From Paraburkholderia sacchari (GTDB lineage Bacteria; Pseudomonadota; Gammaproteobacteria; Burkholderiales; Burkholderiaceae): 64,000 nucleotides of DNA. The position numbers and the translations under genes are program-made. Positions 53,472 to 62,262 of the stretch are shown here, piece by piece. The DNA lies in contig NZ_JTDB02000009.1 in the NCBI RefSeq assembly GCF_000785435.2, positions 124,001 through 188,000 of the forward strand. The letters run 5' to 3'. The first letter of the stretch is position 1. Every line of letters begins with the position of its first letter. The notes under the pieces are model-generated. The model saw only the letters and a program-made list of their open reading frames with translations. It was not told the DNA's origin and did no database searches.

Positions 53472-54347
53472 CTACCCGGGAGGCAGACGGTCCAGCGGAC
53501 TGGTGACCTCGTGCAGCAGGTCGGTGGCCACCTGGACGTAAAGCGCGGTGTTCTCGAGCTTCGCATGGCCGAGCAGCACCTGGATCACGCGGATGTCCAC
53601 CTTCTGTTCAAGGAGGTGTGTCGCGAAGCTATGGCGCAGCGTGTGCATGGACACACGCTTGTCGATGTGTGCGGCCTCGGCGGCGGCATGAATGGCGCGG
53701 TTCAGCTGTCGCGTGCTCAGCTGATCGAGCGGATCGAGCCCGGGAAACAGCCACCCGCCATCGAGCATCTTGCCCTGCGCGCGGGCCACGCGCCACCACA
53801 CACGCAGACGCTCGAGCAGCACAGGTGAGAGCATCGCGTAGCGGTCGCGGCGGCCCTTGCCCTGCTCGATACGCAGTGTCATGCGCTCGCTGTCGACGTC
53901 GGTGACCTTCAGCGCGACCACTTCGCTGGCGCGTAGCCCCGCGCCGTACGCGACCGACAGCGCGGTCTGGTGCTTCAGGTTGCCGGCCGCCTCGATGAGG
54001 CGCCGCACTTCATCGGGACTGAGCACGACGGGCAATATGCGGGGCACGCGCACCGGCTGCATCCTGACCATCAGCTCGGGCCGGTCGAGCGTGACGGTGA
54101 AGAAGAACTTCAGGCCGGTGATCGCGCGGTTCAGTGAGACGGGTGAGGTGCCGTGATCGACCAGATAGAGCTGGTAGCGCCGCAGGTCCTCGACGGTGGC
54201 CATGTCGGGCGAGCGCTCGAGAAACCGGGCGAACTCGCGCACGATGCGCAGATAGCTCTCCTGCGTCTTCGGGGCAAGCTGGCGCATGCGCATGTCGTCG
54301 ATCATGCGCTGGCGTAGTGGGCTGGCGTTTGCCGGTAAGGAGGTCAT
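53472..54347 (-). CDS. Xer-like tyrosine recombinase linked to IS91 transposase
   Basis: 291 residues. Core-binding domain (LRQRMIDDMRMRQLAPKTQE) then the catalytic set R in GAGLRASEVVAL, HTLRHSFATHLLE, LLGHAKLENT and Y in TALYVQV. AGGAGCCGAATC before the ATG at 54347 decides the start. In several IS91-related elements such a recombinase precedes the transposase in one operon, probably resolving or assisting circle intermediates. Confidence 0.93.
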   Translation of the reverse strand: MTSLPANASPLRQRMIDDMRMRQLAPKTQESYLRIVREFARFLERSPDMATVEDLRRYQLYLVDHGTSPVSLNRAITGLKFFFTVTLDRPELMVRMQPVRVPRILPVVLSPDEVRRLIEAAGNLKHQTALSVAYGAGLRASEVVALKVTDVDSERMTLRIEQGKGRRDRYAMLSPVLLERLRVWWRVARAQGKMLDGGWLFPGLDPLDQLSTRQLNRAIHAAAEAAHIDKRVSMHTLRHSFATHLLEQKVDIRVIQVLLGHAKLENTALYVQVATDLLHEVTSPLDRLPPG

Positions 54348-54658
54348 GATTCGGCTCCTGTTGAAGAACGAGGCGGATTGCCTCATTCGCCAACATAAAG
54401 CCGCGTGACCGGCCTCTCCCTGACCTCCAGCGTCGGACCGTAGCCCCTACCGCGCGAGCGGTTTAGTCCACCGGCCAGAAGGCGACAGTCGCGATCTCGG
54501 CTCGATCGTCCATTTGCTGTCCCGCTACGGTCACTCCCCGGAGGCGTCCTGCGATCCAGGTTTGCAATCCGTACCGGCACGTCTTCGTGCCGTCTGGATG
54601 CTGGAGGAAGGCTGCGCGACGCGGGGACGATCAGTTCGATAATGAGAGCGGAAATCCC
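54348..54658. other. Island spacer upstream of the Xer gene
   Basis: About 310 nt with no supported gene. It should include the right end of the IS91 element and the end of the RHH gene's transcription unit. No terminator with a clear U-tract seen. Confidence 0.4.
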
Positions 54659-54997
54659 TCATACAGCAACCTTCACGACTCTGGGTTGAAACGGAGCATT
54701 GCGCGGCGTGTCGCCAGCGGCTTCGCTGCGCGCAACGCTCGTCGACAGATAGCGCAAACAGCACACGCGCAGGAACGATGCGAAATTCAACGGCTCTTCG
54801 CCACGCAAGGAGAGCAGTTCGTCGTGGAGCTTCACCACGAATTGGGTCGTGGTCATGTTCTCGCAGTTCGCGATTTCCTGGAGCACGTCCCAGAAGAGAT
54901 TTTCGAGCCTCACCGTGGTCACGACGCCATGAATGCGCAACGCGCGCGTGCGTGATTCGTAAAGGATCGGATCGGCGTTCACATAGACATTGCACAT
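54659..54997 (-). CDS. Ribbon-helix-helix domain protein
   Basis: 112 residues. MCNVYVNADPILYESRTRAL then VVTTVRLENLFWDVLQEIA and MTTTQFVVKLHDEL match the RHH_4 (PF13467) type DNA-binding protein. GGAGATATACCGT precedes the ATG at 54997, eight bases away, favouring it over 55012. Such proteins act as small regulators; its target is unknown. 38 nt downstream of gloA. Confidence 0.82.
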   Translation of the reverse strand: MCNVYVNADPILYESRTRALRIHGVVTTVRLENLFWDVLQEIANCENMTTTQFVVKLHDELLSLRGEEPLNFASFLRVCCLRYLSTSVARSEAAGDTPRNAPFQPRVVKVAV

Positions 54998-55035
54998 ACG
55001 GTATATCTCCATCCTGCGCGCGAGTGGGTGTCGGA

Positions 55036-55434
55036 CTAGCGATAGTGCCCGTGTTTTTCCAGTACCTCGATCTTGTAGCCGTCAGGGTCTTCGATAAAGA
55101 AGTAGCGCGCGAGCAATTCGCCTGTGTCGTTCTTGAACTCGCACAGATCCTTCGTCGCGAAACCGAGACCGAGCAGGCGTTCGCGCTCGGCGCTTGCATC
55201 GTCAACCACGACGGCAACATGGCCGTAGCCGTCGCCATGCGCGTACGGCGTTTCGCGACCCTTGTTCCAGGTAAGTTCGATTTCGCCATCGGCTTCGTCG
55301 TTGCGCAGATAAACGAGCGAGAAATCATCGAAATCGAGCCGATGAATTGGCGCCATGCCGAGCACCGTGTGATAGAAAGCGAGCGAGCGTTCGAGATCGC
55401 GCACCCGCACCATCGTGTGAATGAGCTTGGCCAC
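55036..55434 (-). CDS. gloA: Lactoylglutathione lyase (glyoxalase I)
   Basis: 132 residues, typical GloA: LIHTMVRVRDLERSLAFYHT at the start, LTWNKGRETPYAHGDGYGHV in the middle and FIEDPDGYKIEVLEKH at the end, with metal ligands H5, E56, H74 and E122-type positions. Converts the methylglyoxal-glutathione hemithioacetal to lactoylglutathione. Start chosen at GTG 55434 because AAGGAGCACCCC stands six bases upstream; the longer ATG frame overlaps the neighbour. 11 nt from the DJ-1 gene, so likely an operon for aldehyde detoxification. Confidence 0.92.
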   Translation of the reverse strand: MAKLIHTMVRVRDLERSLAFYHTVLGMAPIHRLDFDDFSLVYLRNDEADGEIELTWNKGRETPYAHGDGYGHVAVVVDDASAERERLLGLGFATKDLCEFKNDTGELLARYFFIEDPDGYKIEVLEKHGHYR

Positions 55435-55445
55435 GGGGTGCTCCT

Positions 55446-56024
55446 TCAATGCGCGATGCGTGTGCCGAGCAATGCGAGGAACTGCGCGATCCAATTCGCG
55501 TGAGACGTCCACGCGGGCGCGGTGACGAAGTTATCGTCGGTGATGGCGTCGGGCCAGTCGAGTGCCACGTATTGTGCACCCGCGAGCTTCACCTCGGGCG
55601 CGCAGGCCGGATACGCTGCAATGCGCCGGCCTTCGATGACATTCGCCGCCGCCAGCAGTTGCGCGCCGTGGCAGACGGCGGCAATAGGCTTCTTCGCTTC
55701 GGTGAAATGGCGCACGCAGGCAATCACCTGGTCGTTAAGCCGCAGATATTCGGGCGCGCGACCGCCGGGCACGAGCAGCGCGTCATATTGCGCGGGGTTC
55801 ACCAACGTGAAGTCAGCGTTCAGCGTGAAGTTATGGCCGCGCTTTTCCGTGTAGGTTTGATCGCCCTCGAAGTCGTGGATCGCGGTGCGGATGATGTCGC
55901 CCGTGCGCTTGTCGGGCGCGACGACATGCACCGTGTGCCCGACTGCCGCAAGCGCCTGGAACGGCACCATCAGCTCGTAATCTTCGACGAAATCGCCGGC
56001 AATGATGAGAATGCGCTTAGACAT
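55446..56024 (-). CDS. DJ-1/PfpI family protein
   Basis: 192 residues. Nucleophile elbow AAVCHGAQLLAAANVIEGR near residue 115 with Cys followed by His, and acidic residue in AGDFVEDYELMVPF near 15, as in PfpI/YhbO-like proteins (protease-like or deglycase). GAGAGGAAACGAAAC precedes the ATG. Paired with gloA it fits handling of methylglyoxal or protein glycation, which is inferred. Confidence 0.9.
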   Translation of the reverse strand: MSKRILIIAGDFVEDYELMVPFQALAAVGHTVHVVAPDKRTGDIIRTAIHDFEGDQTYTEKRGHNFTLNADFTLVNPAQYDALLVPGGRAPEYLRLNDQVIACVRHFTEAKKPIAAVCHGAQLLAAANVIEGRRIAAYPACAPEVKLAGAQYVALDWPDAITDDNFVTAPAWTSHANWIAQFLALLGTRIAH

Positions 56025-56073
56025 GTTTCGTTTCCTCTCGAATCATATGGGGGGGAATGGCGAGACGGACGCG

Positions 56074-56240
56074 CTATTGCTGCGCGCGCAGGGCGGTGAT
56101 ATAGGCGGTGCGATTGTCGATGTCCTGATCGCTGAACGGCCTGTTCATCGGCGCCATGCCGCCGCTTCGCTGCCCGCTCTTGTATACGTGCAGCGTACCG
56201 GCCACGCAATCCGCGCTCTGGCTAGCGGCCGTTGTGAGGG
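56074..56240 (-). pseudogene. C-terminal remnant of a cytochrome c
   Basis: The minus frame ending at the TAG at 56074-56076 reads YKSGQRSGGMAPMNRPFSDQ and then DIDNRTAYITALRAQQ, which is the C-terminal pattern of c-type cytochromes (AP.M.. axial methionine region, SDQDIDNLAAYIS). No CxxCH heme motif or start precedes it within the readable frame, so only the tail is left. Confidence 0.7.
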
Positions 56241-56849
56241 AATGTAGCAACTGACGCAGTGCAACAGGTAATACGCGGCTAAATGCCGGCCAGGAATTTC
56301 ACCGATCTTCCATGTCCACGCAACGTCACCGCCGAAGGCGACCGCCCTCGACGAACTTCATTCGGCTTGCACCATGTAGGCATTCGCTGATGGTGTAGAT
56401 GTATAAAAAAGATTCACCTGACCGCGTGGAGGATCATTGCTTCGGGACACATCGCTTGGGCGGTTGAGTTTAAGGAGTGACGCTTGCAAATGTCGGTGCC
56501 TACGACTGGCTTCGTGGTCTGCATCATTCGACGTCCGCTTGCAAGCCGACAGCAGACTCATACCCAGTCTCGTCAATCGGCAGCTCCGGGTCGATCAGGG
56601 ACGGCCGATCAGGCGCGTGTCGCGGAACTTCTATCATTCGCGAGAATGACGTCGCAGACGGGTTTCGCACTCACGGACGGGCTGGGCAATGCTCATGGGC
56701 CGATAAGGGATCAACCGTTTGCCGCATGTGAACGGTAGCCCCGCCGTATCCTCGCCAGGCAGCGTTGCACTAATCTCACGGTTTGCTAGACAAAAAATGG
56801 GGTGAGACTTATTACAGTCGACGCGAGCTTGGGTCGTAGTTTGGAGGAG
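56241..56849. other. Island spacer without supported genes
   Basis: About 600 nt. Short frames such as 56437-56649 show no recognisable protein. AT content is a little higher than in the surrounding coding DNA. Confidence 0.4.
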
Positions 56850-56925
56850 CGCGAAGTCCACCGTCTGGCCGGCCCGATCCACCGCCCGTTACAGGTAGAC
56901 CCACCTGGCACGAATCTTTAGTGGA
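56850..56925 (-). pseudogene. IS6-family transposase fragment
   Basis: Minus-strand translation KIRARWVYL-stop-RAVDRAGQTVDF matches the DDE region of IS6/IS26-type transposases (WxYLYRAVDxxGxTVDF), with the Tyr codon changed to TAA. Only about 25 residues are recognisable. Confidence 0.6.
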
Positions 56926-56982
56926 GTAAGAGACAGGGCGTAGTCGAACTATTTCCCTGCCTCTCCGAACGTGTGCTGTTCA

Positions 56983-57333
56983 TCACGGTCGAGCGTCACA
57001 GCCCGCATGCCGTCTTGCTGCTCGCGGATCAATTTCATCAACTTCCTCTCCAGTGATCCGATCAGCATGGCGAAGCCGCAGCATGTGCTTCGTGAATTCG
57101 CGCTTGCCCTGATCGCGCACGCGGGTCTGGCAGATCATGAACGGCTGGAAGCCTTCGTTCCGAAGACCGCGCAGGACGTCGATGGTCGGAATATAGGCAT
57201 AACATTCCGAACGGCTTTCGTGCTTGCCATCAGCGAAGATGGACGGGGCGACGCGCCGGATCTGATCGTCTGAAAGCGGCGAGTCAGCGCGCAGCATCGG
57301 GGAGCCGTAATGGAAAGAGGAAGCGAGTTGCAT
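56983..57333 (-). pseudogene. Truncated DUF932 protein
   Basis: From ATG 57333 the frame reads MQLASSFHYGSPMLRADSPL, then DVLRGLRNEGFQPFMICQTR and HMLRLRHADRITGEEVDEI, the N-terminal part of DUF932 proteins of plasmids and ICEs. Homology stops at DEI. After that the sequence in another frame reads LIREQQDGMRAVTLDRDE, similar to the later part of the same family, so an internal deletion is likely. Full-length proteins are several hundred residues. Confidence 0.75.
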
Positions 57334-58222
57334 GGCAGTCTCCACAGTCAAGGTTGAGGACCTGAACCGGGCGATGGAATGTGGTTTGCCGTTGCGGCCG
57401 GACATTTTCCGGTGGAACTCGGGGTTGGCTTTGCTGCCGCCTGGCTCCCTGGTTCCCGCCCGTGCGACTCGAGGAGCCGATAGCGGGCAGGCGTCAAGGA
57501 AAAAGGCGAGGGAGGGGTGCGGGCAACACGGTCCCTCGCCCCTTGATGCGTGGCCGCTATCGGCTACGGTCGCGGGTCAAGGGCGGGGCGCTGGGAGCGG
57601 GGTGCATGCCGTGCCTCGGGTTGACCGGGCAGGGTTTGACGCAGGACCAACGGCGATGTGGTTGATCGCGATACCGAAATAGACAGTGGGGTATGGCTGT
57701 GCCGCGGCTTGGTGACCGGGACGGGATTGAACGAGGCACGCTGCCCGGTTCATACCGCGACAGCTCGCTGTCTTCAATCATCCCTGTAGTCCATCTGCCG
57801 TCGTTAGGGCCGCCGCGGGATCTGCGGCTGTTCAACCACGACCAGCGGCCATTTGCCGACGCGAGGCTGAATACAGCTTGTCGGCCAAACCCACCATTTG
57901 GGCGGCCTGGGTTCCACGTCAGCAATGTGGCGGATTGCTGACGGCGGTGGCTTCGCGCACTTGAACGGATGTTGCTGAATCGGACTGTGCAACTGATGAA
58001 CTCTCAGGCTCCAGATGCCGACCGACGATCCGGCTAACCAGCGAGTTGCTCCGGATCACGAGGTTGACTCGGATCAAGCGCAAGGGCTTTACCACGTCTT
58101 ATGTTCATTAAGAGGGACGACGCAGGCGAAGCGGTGCACATCGACAGATAGCGTAGTGATAATTCGCGCCATTAGACGACGGTGCGTGCAGCGATTCGTC
58201 GCGATGGCGTGGGAGATGAACG
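57334..58222. other. Island spacer holding a long hairpin
   Basis: About 890 nt without a supported gene. The outstanding object is the 89-nt hairpin at 57476-57564. The remainder probably held control sequences of the plasmid- or ICE-type DUF932 gene. The last 100 nt should include the promoter of the glutamate-type dehydrogenase gene; GGGAGATGAACG gives its ribosome binding site. Confidence 0.5.
57476..57564. repeat. Very long imperfect hairpin
   Basis: Outer arms of 24 nt (57476-57499 with 57541-57564) pair with two mismatches and one wobble; an unpaired AAAAA bulge follows; inner arms GGCGAGGGA (57505-57513) and TCCCTCGCC (57532-57540) pair perfectly around an 18-nt loop. No U-tract on either side, so it is not a normal terminator. 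Confidence 0.9.
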
Positions 58223-59335
58223 ATGAAAGACATATTCAGTTTCGCGGACGAATTGGGGCCCACCAGGATCATCCATGTCCACGGCGCATCAATCGGTCTT
58301 CGCGCTGTACTGGTTGTCGACAACGTCGCCGTGGGTCCGGCAATCGGTGGCCTGCGCATGGCGCCCGATGTCAGTACCGAGGAGTGCGTCCGCCTCGCAC
58401 GCGCGATGACGTTCAAGAACGCCGCTGCGGGACTCGCGCACGGCGGCGGGAAGGTCGTGCTTTATGGCGATCCTCGAATGCCGCGTGAGGGCAAAGAGCG
58501 TCTGATTCGGGGCCTCGCCTGCGCACTTGGAGACGTCCGCGACTATATTTTCGGACCTGACATGGGCACCGACGAAACGTGCATGGCGTGGATCAAGGAC
58601 GAGATTGGCCGCTCGGTAGGGCTGCCACGCGAACTAGGCGGTATCCCGCTGGACCAGATTGGCGCTACGGGCTGGGGAGTGACACATGCAGCGGAAGTCG
58701 CCGTGCCGTACTGCAACTTCGAACTCGCAGGTGCGCGCATGGTGATCCAGGGCTACGGTGCAGTGGGCCGCCATGCCGCGCATTTTCTCGCGCAGAAGGG
58801 TGCGATTGTCGTCGGCGTCGCCGATTCTGGCGGCACGTTGGTGGACCAGGCCGGCATCGATCTCGCGTTACTCGACGACCTGAAGACCAAGGGCAAGTCG
58901 GTGGTCGACTACCCGCGCGGCGAGAAGGCCGGGCGCGACGCGGTCGTCGACGTCGAATGCGAGATCTGGATTCCTGCCGCTCGGCCTGACGTCGTGCGGG
59001 AGGACAATGTGGCTCGTCTGAAGACGCGCCTCGTGATCCAGGGCGCGAACATTCCCTTCACGCGCGCAGCCGAGGGATATCTCCATCAGAAGGGCGTGTT
59101 GTGCGTGCCCGACTTCATCGCCAATGCGGGCGGTGTGATCTGCGCGGCCGTTGAGTACGCTGGCGGTAACCAGGCGATGGCGCTCGATGCGATTGCAACG
59201 AAGGTGCGCGAGAACACGCGCGCAGTGCTTGAGGCCGCGGCGGAGCACGGCCAGTTGCCGCGCGAGGCAGCGATTGAACTGGCGACTGCGCGGGTCACGA
59301 AGGCCATGTCGTTGCGGCGCTGGGGTGCCTTCTGA
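58223..59335 (+). CDS. Glu/Leu/Phe/Val dehydrogenase family protein
   Basis: 370 residues. Catalytic lysine region LAHGGGKVVLYGDPR (K near 77), FGPDMGTDETCMAW with catalytic Asp near 114, and the NAD(P) Rossmann motif VIQGYGAVGRHAAHFLA near 174. PDFIANAGGVICAAVEYAGG near 295 is typical of leucine/phenylalanine/valine dehydrogenases and short GluDHs. It interconverts an amino acid and its 2-oxo acid with ammonia. Which amino acid is not decided. Lies in the island, convergent with ald. Confidence 0.88.
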   Translation: MKDIFSFADELGPTRIIHVHGASIGLRAVLVVDNVAVGPAIGGLRMAPDVSTEECVRLARAMTFKNAAAGLAHGGGKVVLYGDPRMPREGKERLIRGLACALGDVRDYIFGPDMGTDETCMAWIKDEIGRSVGLPRELGGIPLDQIGATGWGVTHAAEVAVPYCNFELAGARMVIQGYGAVGRHAAHFLAQKGAIVVGVADSGGTLVDQAGIDLALLDDLKTKGKSVVDYPRGEKAGRDAVVDVECEIWIPAARPDVVREDNVARLKTRLVIQGANIPFTRAAEGYLHQKGVLCVPDFIANAGGVICAAVEYAGGNQAMALDAIATKVRENTRAVLEAAAEHGQLPREAAIELATARVTKAMSLRRWGAF

Positions 59336-59410
59336 CGGTGTCGCGCCTGCGGCGTCGCTCGTGACGTCGCCGAACCGCGTTTGCCCGAAAATGCGTTTGT
59401 GGCCGGCGCC

Positions 59411-60526
59411 CTAGCCAAGCAAATCGCGCGCAGGCACATAAGGCTCACCGAGCGCACACGCCACTGCCTCGTGAGTGACATGGCCTTCGCAAATGTTCAG
59501 GCCGGCGCGCAGGTGAGCGTCGTCGGCCATGGCGCGCTTCCAGCCCTTGTCTGCAATCGTGATTGCATGGCCAAGGGTGGCATTGGTCAACCCAAACGTC
59601 GACGTTCGCGCAACCGCGCCTGGCATGTTCGCCACGCAGTAATGGATGACGCCGTCGATAACGTAGGTGGGTTGTGCGTGCGTTGTGGGGTGCGAAGTCT
59701 CGAAGCATCCACCCTGATCAATGGCGACATCCACCACAACGGCCCCCTTTTTCATTCGAGCGATCATGTCGCGTGTAACGAGCCGGGGCGCGGCAGCACC
59801 GGGTATCAGAACCGCGCCGATCACGGCGTCTGCACTCAGCACGGTCTTCTCGACGGCGTGAGCGCTCGAACTAAGCGTGGTGATACGGTTTCCGAAGATC
59901 AGATCGAGCTGGCGCAGCCGTTCCACGTTGGTATCGAGAATTGTCACACGTGCGCCCATGCCCACTGCCATCTGCAATGCATTGGTCCCCACCACACCCG
60001 CGCCGATGATCGCGACATGACCGGGTGCGACGCCGGGCACGCCGGCGAGCAGCAATCCCATGCCGCCATGCGGCTTCTCCAGACTGGCGGCGGCGACCTG
60101 AATTGACATGCGGCCGGCCACTTCGCTCATTGGCGCGAGGAGTGGCAGTCCGCCGCCCGCAGCGGTGATGGTTTCATACGCGATGCAGACCGCACCGGAA
60201 GCGATCAGTGACATGGCTTGCTCACGATCAGGCGCGAGATGCAGGTAGGCATACAGGATCTGGCCTGGCCGCAGCATGCTGCGTTCTACCGCTTGGGGCT
60301 CCTTGACCTTGATGATCATGTCGGCGCGCGACCAGATTTCGCGTGCTTCGCCGCAGATCATGGCGCCCGCGGCTGAGTACGCCGCATCGGGCAGGCCCAC
60401 CGCTGCGCCGGCCTGCGTCTCGATCAGCACGCTGTGCCCGCGACGCACGAGTTCGCGGACGCTCGCGGGTGTGAGGCCCACGCGAAATTCCTGGCTCTTG
60501 ATTTCCCTAGGCACGCCGATCTGCAT
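59411..60526 (-). CDS. ald: Alanine dehydrogenase
   Basis: 371 residues, the family's usual length. IGVPREIKSQEFRVGLTPAS at the start, YLHLAPDREQAMSLIASG with catalytic His near 96, IIGAGVVGTNALQMAVGMGA near 171 for NAD, ERLRQLDLIFGNRITTL, and GVIHYCVANMPGAVARTST near 294. Oxidatively deaminates alanine to pyruvate or the reverse. The start at 60526 fixes the N-terminus as MQIGVPREIK; the frame stays open upstream but without homology. The upstream spacer has no obvious Lrp site that I can prove. Confidence 0.94.
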   Translation of the reverse strand: MQIGVPREIKSQEFRVGLTPASVRELVRRGHSVLIETQAGAAVGLPDAAYSAAGAMICGEAREIWSRADMIIKVKEPQAVERSMLRPGQILYAYLHLAPDREQAMSLIASGAVCIAYETITAAGGGLPLLAPMSEVAGRMSIQVAAASLEKPHGGMGLLLAGVPGVAPGHVAIIGAGVVGTNALQMAVGMGARVTILDTNVERLRQLDLIFGNRITTLSSSAHAVEKTVLSADAVIGAVLIPGAAAPRLVTRDMIARMKKGAVVVDVAIDQGGCFETSHPTTHAQPTYVIDGVIHYCVANMPGAVARTSTFGLTNATLGHAITIADKGWKRAMADDAHLRAGLNICEGHVTHEAVACALGEPYVPARDLLG

Positions 60527-60908
60527 GTTGCCACCCCGTAGAAAAGCGTTTGATCGAATTCTCGAATTTGTGTCATCGCTGAAGATGATCTGGATCAAAC
60601 ATCCGCGCGGTCGGAGCGTTCCCGGGCGTGCCCATCTCTCCCGTGTCGCTACGGGATGGCCATGACGGGCGGGCCGTGAGGCAACGCAGGTAACTATCGC
60701 GTTTCCAGCCTGTTTGCTGGTGGAAATCGAATAACGTCTACATGACCAGGCGGGTTGCCTGCGAGTTCTGTTTCCGTGTATGCGAGGTACAGGACGGTGT
60801 GCCGCTTTGGGTTTTGTCGCGGTAAGGGCTGATACCCGACGCTTACTGCGACAAAGCCCGACGATCTCTTCCGGGTGCAGACCCGTCAAGACAATCACGC
60901 ACCTCCCG
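60527..60908. other. Spacer upstream of ald, with terminase remnant beginning beyond it
   Basis: About 380 nt. The leftward ald promoter should be here. No gene supported; frames across it are extensions of ald or of the terminase remnant. Confidence 0.4.
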
Positions 60909-61195
60909 ATGGGCGCGACGTTGAAGGTGGTGGCCTCCGATTCAAACACGGTGGGCGGCAAGAAGAGCGTAGGTACGCCAGTTGACGAAGTTTGGTTGTT
61001 CGGTAAGCAGCCGAACGCAGAGAACATGCTGCGCGAGGCCATCGGCGGTCTCACGTCGCGCCCGGAAGGCTTCGTTATCTACTTGACGGCGCAGTCCGAC
61101 GTCCATCGGCGGGCGTGCTCCTGCAGAAGCTTCGGTATGCGCGCGAAGTGCGCGACGGCAAGGTGGTCGACCCATGCTTCGTGCCGGTGATCTTC
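60909..61195 (+). pseudogene. Phage terminase large-subunit remnant
   Basis: The plus frame reads MGATLKVVASDSNTVGGKKS, then PVDEVWLFGKQPNAENMLRE and SRPEGFVIYLTAQSD, the ATPase/nuclease linker region of large terminases. After a frameshift near 61090-61110 it goes on LLQKLRYAREVRDGKVVDP and CFVPVIFE, where terminase homology stops. Neither the start nor the end of the protein is present. It is direct evidence that a prophage contributed to this island. Confidence 0.82.
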
Positions 61196-61564
61196 GAGCA
61201 CGTCGGCAAGCGTCTGGGCCTGCTCGGGGACAGCAATCGCGGGCTCGTATCGCGCTTCGGACAGCGGCAGGGATGGCAGCATGGTCTCGTACGGCACGGC
61301 CTCGGCGCCTTGTTCGATTGCCTTGAGCAGGCCTGCAGGCGTGACGGCCGCAAACGCGTCGGGCGGCAAGCGCACGGCGAAAGTTTGTTCGATCCGCTCG
61401 GCCAGTTCGGCGCGCGCGAGGCTGTCAAAGCCGAGATCGCGTTCGAGCCGAGTCATCATCGAAGCGCGCGCGGGATGCGGTGCGTCTGCGTGCAACTGCG
61501 CTGCGAGCGTATCGACGAGACACAGAAGGCGCGCAGTGTGGGTGTCTTCTGGGAGCGTGTTCAT
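61079..61564 (-). pseudogene. Truncated acyl carrier protein domain gene
   Basis: From MNTLPEDTH at 61564 comes a phosphopantetheine carrier domain: ERDLGFDSLARAELAERIEQ (Ser attachment site in GFDSL), PDAFAAVTPAGLLKAIEQ. It looks like the N-terminus of a larger AMP-ligase/ACP protein (SEARYEPAIAVPEQAQTLAD would lead into the AMP-binding domain). At about 61195 the sequence turns into antisense of the terminase remnant, so the enzyme is cut off after about 125 residues. Confidence 0.75.
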
Positions 61565-61601
61565 GGAGAGCAGTGGCGTAAGCGATGCGGGGCAGGATCG
61601 T

Positions 61602-61808
61602 CTAGCGCGGCACCCAGTACATCCCGTCGCGCACATACAGGCGCTTTACGGCCGCCCACGCGATCCGGCGGGCTGCTTCCTCCCGGCGCGGGTCCAGGGC
61701 GTGGTCGGCGTAGGCGCGATTGAACGCGGCCCTGAAGATGTCCTGGGCGTGCGGCGGCAAATGATTGCGTACGCCAACAGGCAAGTCGCTATTCGTCGGG
61801 TAAGGCAT
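61602..61808 (-). CDS. chaB: ChaB family protein
   Basis: 68 residues: MPYPTNSDLPVGVRNHLPPH, AQDIFRAAFNRAYADH and AARRIAWAAVKRLYVRDG match ChaB. The family was named for a link to the ChaA cation antiporter, but its role is unclear. No chaA gene nearby. The ribosome binding site is weak. A longer frame to 62297 exists but has no homology. Confidence 0.85.
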   Translation of the reverse strand: MPYPTNSDLPVGVRNHLPPHAQDIFRAAFNRAYADHALDPRREEAARRIAWAAVKRLYVRDGMYWVPR

Positions 61809-62074
61809 GGCGGTGAGGTGTGGCTTGCGCACGGCGTCAATCGGAGCAAGGGAAAGGCTCGAGCTCGCGTGCACACAACGCCCTGCGGCGACCTCGGCGG
61901 GTACTGAAGTGTATACGCTACCAGGCGAGCGCTGGGCGCGCCGATTGCGGCGCCATTTGGTGCGGACAGTTGTTGCCGTCTTTTCGGCAGAGCGGGGCAA
62001 GCGGGGCCGCAGGCATAGGCAGCTTGCCGTGCGCGGCATTCGATGCGTTCGTTGACGCATTTCGTAAGACGAGC
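61809..62074. other. Spacer between chaB and ABC ATPase remnant
   Basis: About 265 nt with no supported gene; includes the chaB promoter region. Confidence 0.35.
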
Positions 62075-62262
62075 ACGAGCCGAGCCGGCGCTTGGTGGCA
62101 GCAAGGTCGTGAGCATCTTGATGACGGTCGATTTGCCGGCGCCGTTGCGCCCCGGCAGTCCGAAGGTTTCCCCGGCGTCGACGGAACGTGTCAATGCATC
62201 GACTGCAGTAACGTCGCCGAAGCGACGGCAAAGTGCGTGCGTTTCGATGACGGGGGGCAGAC
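62075..62262 (-). pseudogene. N-terminal stub of an ABC transporter ATPase
   Basis: Minus frame: VIETHALCRRFGDVTAVDAL, then DAGETFGLPGRNGAGKSTVI and KMLTTLLPPSAGSA, a clear ABC ATPase N-terminus with Walker A GRNGAGKST. After SAGSA the similarity ends and no signature or Walker B motif follows. DrrA-type drug exporters are the nearest pattern. Confidence 0.78.

Noticed and set aside
57557..57925. 122-codon frame on minus in the hairpin region
   Set aside because: No homology recognised; the frame overlaps the hairpin arm and has Arg/Pro-rich composition expected by chance.
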